Source of the DNA: Rubritepida sp.
GTDB taxonomy: Bacteria; Pseudomonadota; Alphaproteobacteria; Acetobacterales; Acetobacteraceae
Direction: 5' to 3'
Length of the DNA stretch: 9,067 bases
Assembly (NCBI GenBank): GCA_014376425.1
Contig: JACMRO010000362.1
Span: forward strand, 1 to 9,067
Shown here: positions 6,123 to 9,067 of the stretch, piece after piece
Layout of the letters: each line of letters starts with the position of its first letter
How positions within the stretch are numbered: the stretch's first letter is position 1
The notes under the pieces: generated by a model
Told to the model about the DNA's origin: nothing
The model's database searches: none
The model's input: only the letters and a program-made list of their open reading frames with translations
Position numbers and translations under genes: made by a program

Positions 6123-6139
6123 GGTTATGTAAGGGGCGC
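6102..6139. promoter_or_regulatory. Imperfect palindrome, probable ArsR-family operator
   Basis: The left arm GCGCCCCCTTA (6102-6112) pairs with the right arm TAAGGGGCGC (6130-6139), with one extra C in the left arm. The 17-base centre is richer in A and T and contains several TAAG steps (TTAAG at 6113-6117, GTAAG at 6119-6123 and again at 6129-6133). It sits between the divergent genes over both predicted promoters, where BigR/SqrR-type repressors bind. Which part is bound (arms or AT-rich centre) cannot be told from sequence. The right arm also supplies the AAGGGG ribosome-binding site of the ArsR gene. Confidence 0.55.
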
Positions 6140-6144
6140 GTTGG

Positions 6145-6507
6145 ATGATGGAAGTGAGGCCAGCGGCAGACACGGCGGCGCTACTGGAGAATGCCGCAGA
6201 AGCTGCGCGGTTGCTGCGCCTGCTCGCGAATGAGCGAAGATTGCTGCTGCTCTGCCATCTCGTGGGCGCCGGCGAGATGACGGTGAGCGCCTTGGCCGCA
6301 ACCGTCGGCCTCTCCCAGCCCGCGCTCTCCCAGCATCTGGCGAAGCTGCGCGAGGACGGGTTGGTCGCCACCCGGAAGGCGTCGCAGGCCGTTTTCTACC
6401 GCCTGGCCGATCCGAAGGCGGCGCGGCTGCTGGAAGTGCTGCGCGACCTCTACTGCCCGCCCCAAGCCTCCCCCACCGAACAACATGCTGAAGGACCACA
6501 CCCATGA
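6145..6507 (+). CDS. ArsR-family repressor, BigR/SqrR/YgaV-like sulfide/persulfide sensor
   Basis: This is a 120-residue winged-helix protein. The start ATG at 6145 follows AAGGGG with eight bases between. LLRLLANERRLLLLCHL is the family's first helices. Residues 46-79 (TVSALAATVGLSQPALSQHL, then AKLREDGLVATRK) form the DNA-binding helix-turn-helix, and QAVFYRLAD is the wing. It lacks the metal-binding C-x-C motif of arsenic or cadmium sensors. It has only two cysteines, C37 in LLLCHL and C104 in DLYCPP. Their placement, 67 residues apart, closely matches the pair in BigR and SqrR, which forms a disulfide or tetrasulfide bridge with persulfides and releases DNA. It is divergent from the dioxygenase operon, and its stop overlaps the next gene's ATG by four bases (ATGA). 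It therefore probably represses both operons and itself, with induction by sulfane sulfur. The effector is inferred from the cysteine pair and neighbours. Confidence 0.9.
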   Translation: MMEVRPAADTAALLENAAEAARLLRLLANERRLLLLCHLVGAGEMTVSALAATVGLSQPALSQHLAKLREDGLVATRKASQAVFYRLADPKAARLLEVLRDLYCPPQASPTEQHAEGPHP

Positions 6508-7046
6508 AGACCATCGCCCCACAGGAAGCCGCCGCGCTGCTGCGCGATGGCGCCACCCTGGTCGACGTGCGCGAGCCCGACGAACATGCCCGCGAGCACA
6601 TCCCCGGCGCGCGGAGCCTCCCGCTGTCGCGGTTGGAGGAGGCGGAACTGGCCGTGCATGACGGCAAGCCGGTGGTTTTCCACTGCCGCAGCGGCGCCCG
6701 CACCGCGGGCAATGCAGATCGGCTCAGCGCCAAGGTCGGTGTCTGCGAGGCCTATATCGTCGAGGGCGGACTGGATGCCTGGAAGCAGGCCGGGCTTCCA
6801 GTGGCGACCGACCGCCGCCAGCCACTGGAGTTGATGCGCCAGGTGCAGATCGCGGCGGGCAGCCTGGTGGTGCTTGGCGTGCTTCTGGGCGCGCTCGTCT
6901 CCCCCTGGCTTTACGCGCTGTCGGGGTTCGTCGGCGCCGGGCTGGTTTTCGCGGGCGCCACCGGCACCTGTGGCCTGGCAAGCCTGCTGCGGATGATGCC
7001 CTGGAACCGCGTGCCGGCACTGCCGGCTGTCGCTGCGGCAGCGTAA
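6504..7046 (+). CDS. Rhodanese fused to a DUF2892-type membrane domain (YgaP-like)
   Basis: This 180-residue protein overlaps the ArsR stop by four bases and has AAGGA eight bases before its ATG, so translation is coupled. Residues 1-100 are a rhodanese domain: TLVDVREPDEHAREHIPGAR, active-site loop HCRSGAR with Cys61, and VEGGLDAWKQAGLPV. Residues 105-165 resemble the YgaP membrane part, with QPLELMRQVQIAAG leading into two hydrophobic helices (about 117-134 and 138-153) and Cys156 in GTCGLASLL. The rhodanese lies before the helices without a signal peptide, so it should face the cytoplasm, as in E. coli YgaP (active Cys63). It transfers sulfane sulfur, for example from thiosulfate or polysulfide, and may hand it to glutathione for the dioxygenase. 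This cytoplasmic rhodanese complements the exported one in the other operon. The exact acceptor is unknown. Confidence 0.92.
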   Translation: MKTIAPQEAAALLRDGATLVDVREPDEHAREHIPGARSLPLSRLEEAELAVHDGKPVVFHCRSGARTAGNADRLSAKVGVCEAYIVEGGLDAWKQAGLPVATDRRQPLELMRQVQIAAGSLVVLGVLLGALVSPWLYALSGFVGAGLVFAGATGTCGLASLLRMMPWNRVPALPAVAAAA

Positions 7047-7064
7047 GCCGCCTGACACAGCATC

Positions 7065-7853
7065 ATGTTCGATCTCTCCATTTTGCAGGCACTGCTTGGC
7101 GGTGCCTCCGGCTCGCTGGTCGGCTTCACGCTCGGCCTGGTGGGCGGTGGAGGGTCGATCCTGGCGGTGCCGCTGCTGGTCTACCTGGTGGGTGTGCCGA
7201 GCGCGCATATGGCGATCGGCACCAGCGCGGTCGCGGTTGCGATCAATGCCGCGACGAGCGTGATAGGGCACGCCCGTGCGGGAAACGTGCGCTGGCCCTG
7301 CGCCTCGGTCTTCGCCACCGCCGGCGTGGCGGGCGCCTTCGCTGGATCGGCGCTGGGTCGGCGGGTGGATGGGCAGGCGCTGCTGGCCGCCTTCGCCATT
7401 CTGATGGTGGTCGTGGCGGTGTTGATGCTGCTTCGGCGCGATGACGGCGTGGATCGCATCGTCCGGCTGAACCGGGGCAATGCTCCGGCTCTGGTCGGCA
7501 CCGGGCTTGGCGTCGGCGCGCTGTCCGGGTTCTTCGGGATCGGCGGCGGCTTTCTGATCGTGCCTGGGCTGATCTTCGCCACGGGCATGCCGATGCTGCA
7601 GGCGATCGGGACTTCGCTTGTCGCCGTCACCGCTTTCGGTGTCACGACCGCCGGTACTTATGCCGCCGCGGGTTTGGTGAATTGGCCGCTGGCGGCGGTC
7701 TTCGTCGGTGGCGGGGTGCTGGGCGGACTGGTCGGTGCGCGCGCCGGTCGGGTGCTGTCGCGGCGGCGAGGGGCGCTGACTCGCGTGTTCGCTGCGCTGA
7801 TCTTCGTGGTGGCGGGATACATGCTGACCCGCAGTCTCGGCGTCTTGCGGTGA
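7065..7853 (+). CDS. TauE/SafE-family sulfite/organosulfonate permease
   Basis: This 262-residue polytopic inner-membrane protein, probably with eight helices, shows the two-fold repeat of the TauE/SafE (formerly DUF81) family. Residues 22-77 (LGLVGGGGSILAVPLLVY ... IGTSAVAVAI ... GHARAGNVRW) are echoed at 155-207 (GFFGIGGGFLIVPGLIF ... IGTSLVAVTA ... AAGLVNW). Members export sulfite, sulfoacetate or related anions. In bigR-type operons the permease is thought to remove sulfite made by the persulfide dioxygenase, which fits here. The ATG at 7065 lies 18 bases after the rhodanese stop. I see no strong ribosome-binding site, so translation may depend on coupling to the upstream gene. The length is normal and the gene looks intact. 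The substrate is inferred from family and context; sulfide or thiosulfate transport cannot be excluded. Confidence 0.93.
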   Translation: MFDLSILQALLGGASGSLVGFTLGLVGGGGSILAVPLLVYLVGVPSAHMAIGTSAVAVAINAATSVIGHARAGNVRWPCASVFATAGVAGAFAGSALGRRVDGQALLAAFAILMVVVAVLMLLRRDDGVDRIVRLNRGNAPALVGTGLGVGALSGFFGIGGGFLIVPGLIFATGMPMLQAIGTSLVAVTAFGVTTAGTYAAAGLVNWPLAAVFVGGGVLGGLVGARAGRVLSRRRGALTRVFAALIFVVAGYMLTRSLGVLR

Positions 7854-7926
7854 GACTGTGCTGGCGGGCCTGGCCCGACGCGCATCACATCGCCGGACGG
7901 CAGTCCTCCCAGGAGAGCACCGCCAT

Positions 7927-7953
7927 GGCTTCCGGGCGAAGCACCCGGAAGCC
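7927..7953. terminator. Perfect 10-bp hairpin between convergent genes, probable terminator
   Basis: GGCTTCCGGG (7927-7936) pairs perfectly with CCCGGAAGCC (7944-7953) around a 7-base loop. It lies about 75 bases after the permease stop and 31 bases beyond the stop of the Spy-like remnant, between converging genes, so it could end transcription from both sides. No T-run follows on either strand, so a classic intrinsic terminator is not certain. The rest of 7854-7984 holds nothing else I can name. Confidence 0.5.
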
Positions 7954-7984
7954 GCCGATGTGGCGTGCCAAACGCACGCACGCC

Positions 7985-8206
7985 TCAGCGCGCCGGCGTG
8001 ATGGCCGGGCCGGTGCCGGGCATGCCCATGCCCGCATGCCGCATCATGCCGGGCCCGCGTGCCACAAGACCGGGAAGCACCTCGTGCGCCTTGGCCTTCT
8101 GCGCGTCATCGAGCACTGGCAGCAATGCTTCGGCGGCCGCGCGGATAGTGGTCAGAGATGCCTCGCGCCGCGCCCGCATGCCGGTCGCGAAGGTCTCGCG
8201 CCGACA
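7985..8206 (-). pseudogene. 3' remnant of a Spy/CpxP-like (LTXXQ-type) periplasmic protein gene
   Basis: The minus strand encodes RRETFATGMRARREASLTTI, then RAAAEALLPVLDDAQKAKA, HEVLPGLVARG and a Met/Gly/Pro-rich tail (GMMRHAGMGMPG) to a stop at 7985. The helical charged segment with L-D-D-A-Q-K-A-K, plus the Met-rich end, is typical of Spy/CpxP-like periplasmic chaperones or metal-stress proteins of alphaproteobacteria. The reading is good upstream of the ATG at 8179, back to an in-frame stop at 8207-8209, so that ATG is probably internal. Only about 74 residues of an expected 140-180 remain, and the signal peptide and the first half are missing. The break coincides with the broken end of the histidine-kinase gene on the other strand. 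A short intact gene starting at 8179 is possible, but without a signal peptide it would not reach the periplasm. Confidence 0.55.
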
Positions 8207-9067
8207 TCACCGACCGCCGCCTCGTGGCCCGCGTGCTGGAAGGGGCGACGCGGCTGGCCGAGCAGGCCAATGCCGCCAAATCCCGCTTCCTCGGCGCGGC
8301 CAGCCCTGATTTGCGCCAGCCATTGCAAACGCTGACGCTGCTGCAAGGCCTGCTGGCGCGCGAGGTGGTAGATGCCGAGGCGGCCAAGCTGGTGGCGCTG
8401 ATGGAGCCGACCCTGGCCGCCATGTCGGGCATGTTGAACACCCTTCTCGACATCAACCAGATCGAGGCGGGCACGATCAAGCCTGAACCCGTCATCTTCC
8501 CAGTCGCGCCACTGCTGGCGCGGCTGATGGAGGAATTCGACTATCTGGCGCAGGCGCAAGGGCTGATCCTGCGCTGTGTGCCGTGCGGATTGTCAGTGCG
8601 CTCCGACCCGCAGCTGCTGGAGCAGATGCTGCGCAACCTGCTCTCCAACGCGCTGAAGTACACCTGTCGTGGCCGCGTGTTGCTCGGCTGCCGGCGCCGC
8701 GCGGGTAGCCTGGCGATAGAGGTCTGGGATACCGGCATCGGCATTCCGGACAAGGACATTCAGGCGATCTTCGACGAGTACCACCAGCTCGACACCACGG
8801 CACGGGAGGGGATGAAGGGCCTGGGTCTTGGCCTGTCTATCGTACAGCGTCTGGCCGACCTACTGGGCCACCGGCTCCGTGTCCGCTCGACGCCCGGGCG
8901 GGGTTCGGTGTTCGCGGTCGAGGCTGATCTTGCCAGGCCGCAGCCGGCCGTGCCGACGCCCGCCCCTGCGGCTGGGCTTGGGCCACATGCGCCGGGCACG
9001 CTGCTGGTCGTGGAGGATGACCCCAATGTACGCGCGCTGCTGATCCATCTGCTGCGGGCGGAGGGCC
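8200..9067 (+). pseudogene. Hybrid histidine kinase, 5'-truncated, phosphoacceptor His replaced by Pro; continues past window
   Basis: The open frame from about 8200 to the window end encodes the back half of a hybrid sensor kinase. A coiled-coil lead-in (RLAEQANAAKSRFL) enters the HisKA domain. There the H-box reads AASPDLRQPLQTL instead of the usual AASHDLRQPLQTL, so the phosphoacceptor His is Pro (codon CCT, 8305-8307). The ATPase domain looks complete: N-box LRNLLSNALKYT (about 8629-8664), G1 box WDTGIGIP (8724-8747), F-box IFDEYHQLD and G2 box GLGLGLSIV (about 8818-8845). A Pro/Ala linker leads to the start of a receiver domain (LLVVEDDPNVRALL). The sensory N-terminus is missing and no ribosome-binding site with an ATG is present; the earliest GTG (8224) has no support. 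The family is the SHDLRQPL-type hybrid kinases. I treat it as a pseudogene, although the downstream receiver could still be intact. Confidence 0.8.

Noticed and set aside
6450..7271. Minus-strand open frame of 273 codons
   Set aside because: It covers the opposite strand of the rhodanese fusion and the start of the permease. Its Gln/His/Arg-rich composition is typical of a shadow frame.
1..9067. CRISPR array or other spaced direct repeats
   Set aside because: I saw no regularly spaced repeat units anywhere in the window.

Overview
The window is GC-rich DNA with long shadow frames. It looks like an alphaproteobacterium, most likely of the Acetobacteraceae (Roseomonas-like). That placement is inferred from base composition and gene types, not from a database match.

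Left flank (1-2609): the 3' part of a glutathionylspermidine-synthase-family gene, then about 0.6 kb with no gene I can assign. Next is a small, probably broken membrane-protein gene on the minus strand. It is followed by a decayed IS3-family element (about 1842-2369) whose right end lies inside a truncated substrate-binding-protein gene. This flank is a graveyard of insertions and deletions.

Core (2726-7853): two divergent operons for sulfur handling. The leftward operon encodes, in transcription order, a persulfide-dioxygenase-like metallo-beta-lactamase-fold protein, a membrane-anchored TsdA-like dihaem cytochrome c, a zinc-ribbon thioredoxin (TrxC type), a small DUF2892/YgaP-like membrane protein and an exported rhodanese. 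The rightward operon encodes an ArsR-family repressor with a BigR/SqrR-type cysteine pair, a rhodanese fused to a membrane domain (YgaP-like) and a TauE/SafE sulfite/sulfonate permease. An imperfect palindrome and two overlapping promoters lie between them at 6087-6139. The inferred logic is this: sulfide or persulfide oxidises the repressor thiols and both operons open. Rhodaneses and thioredoxin move sulfane sulfur, the dioxygenase makes sulfite, the permease exports sulfite, and the cytochrome oxidises thiosulfate (or a related sulfur anion) in the periplasm. The core resembles known bigR-type operons. The added cytochrome, thioredoxin and exported rhodanese make it broader.

Right flank (7854-9067): a perfect 10-bp hairpin, then two genes that have both lost their 5' ends at the same point (about 8200-8207). 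These are a Spy/CpxP-like periplasmic protein on the minus strand and a hybrid histidine kinase on the plus strand. The kinase also has proline in place of its phosphoacceptor histidine, and it runs off the window end.
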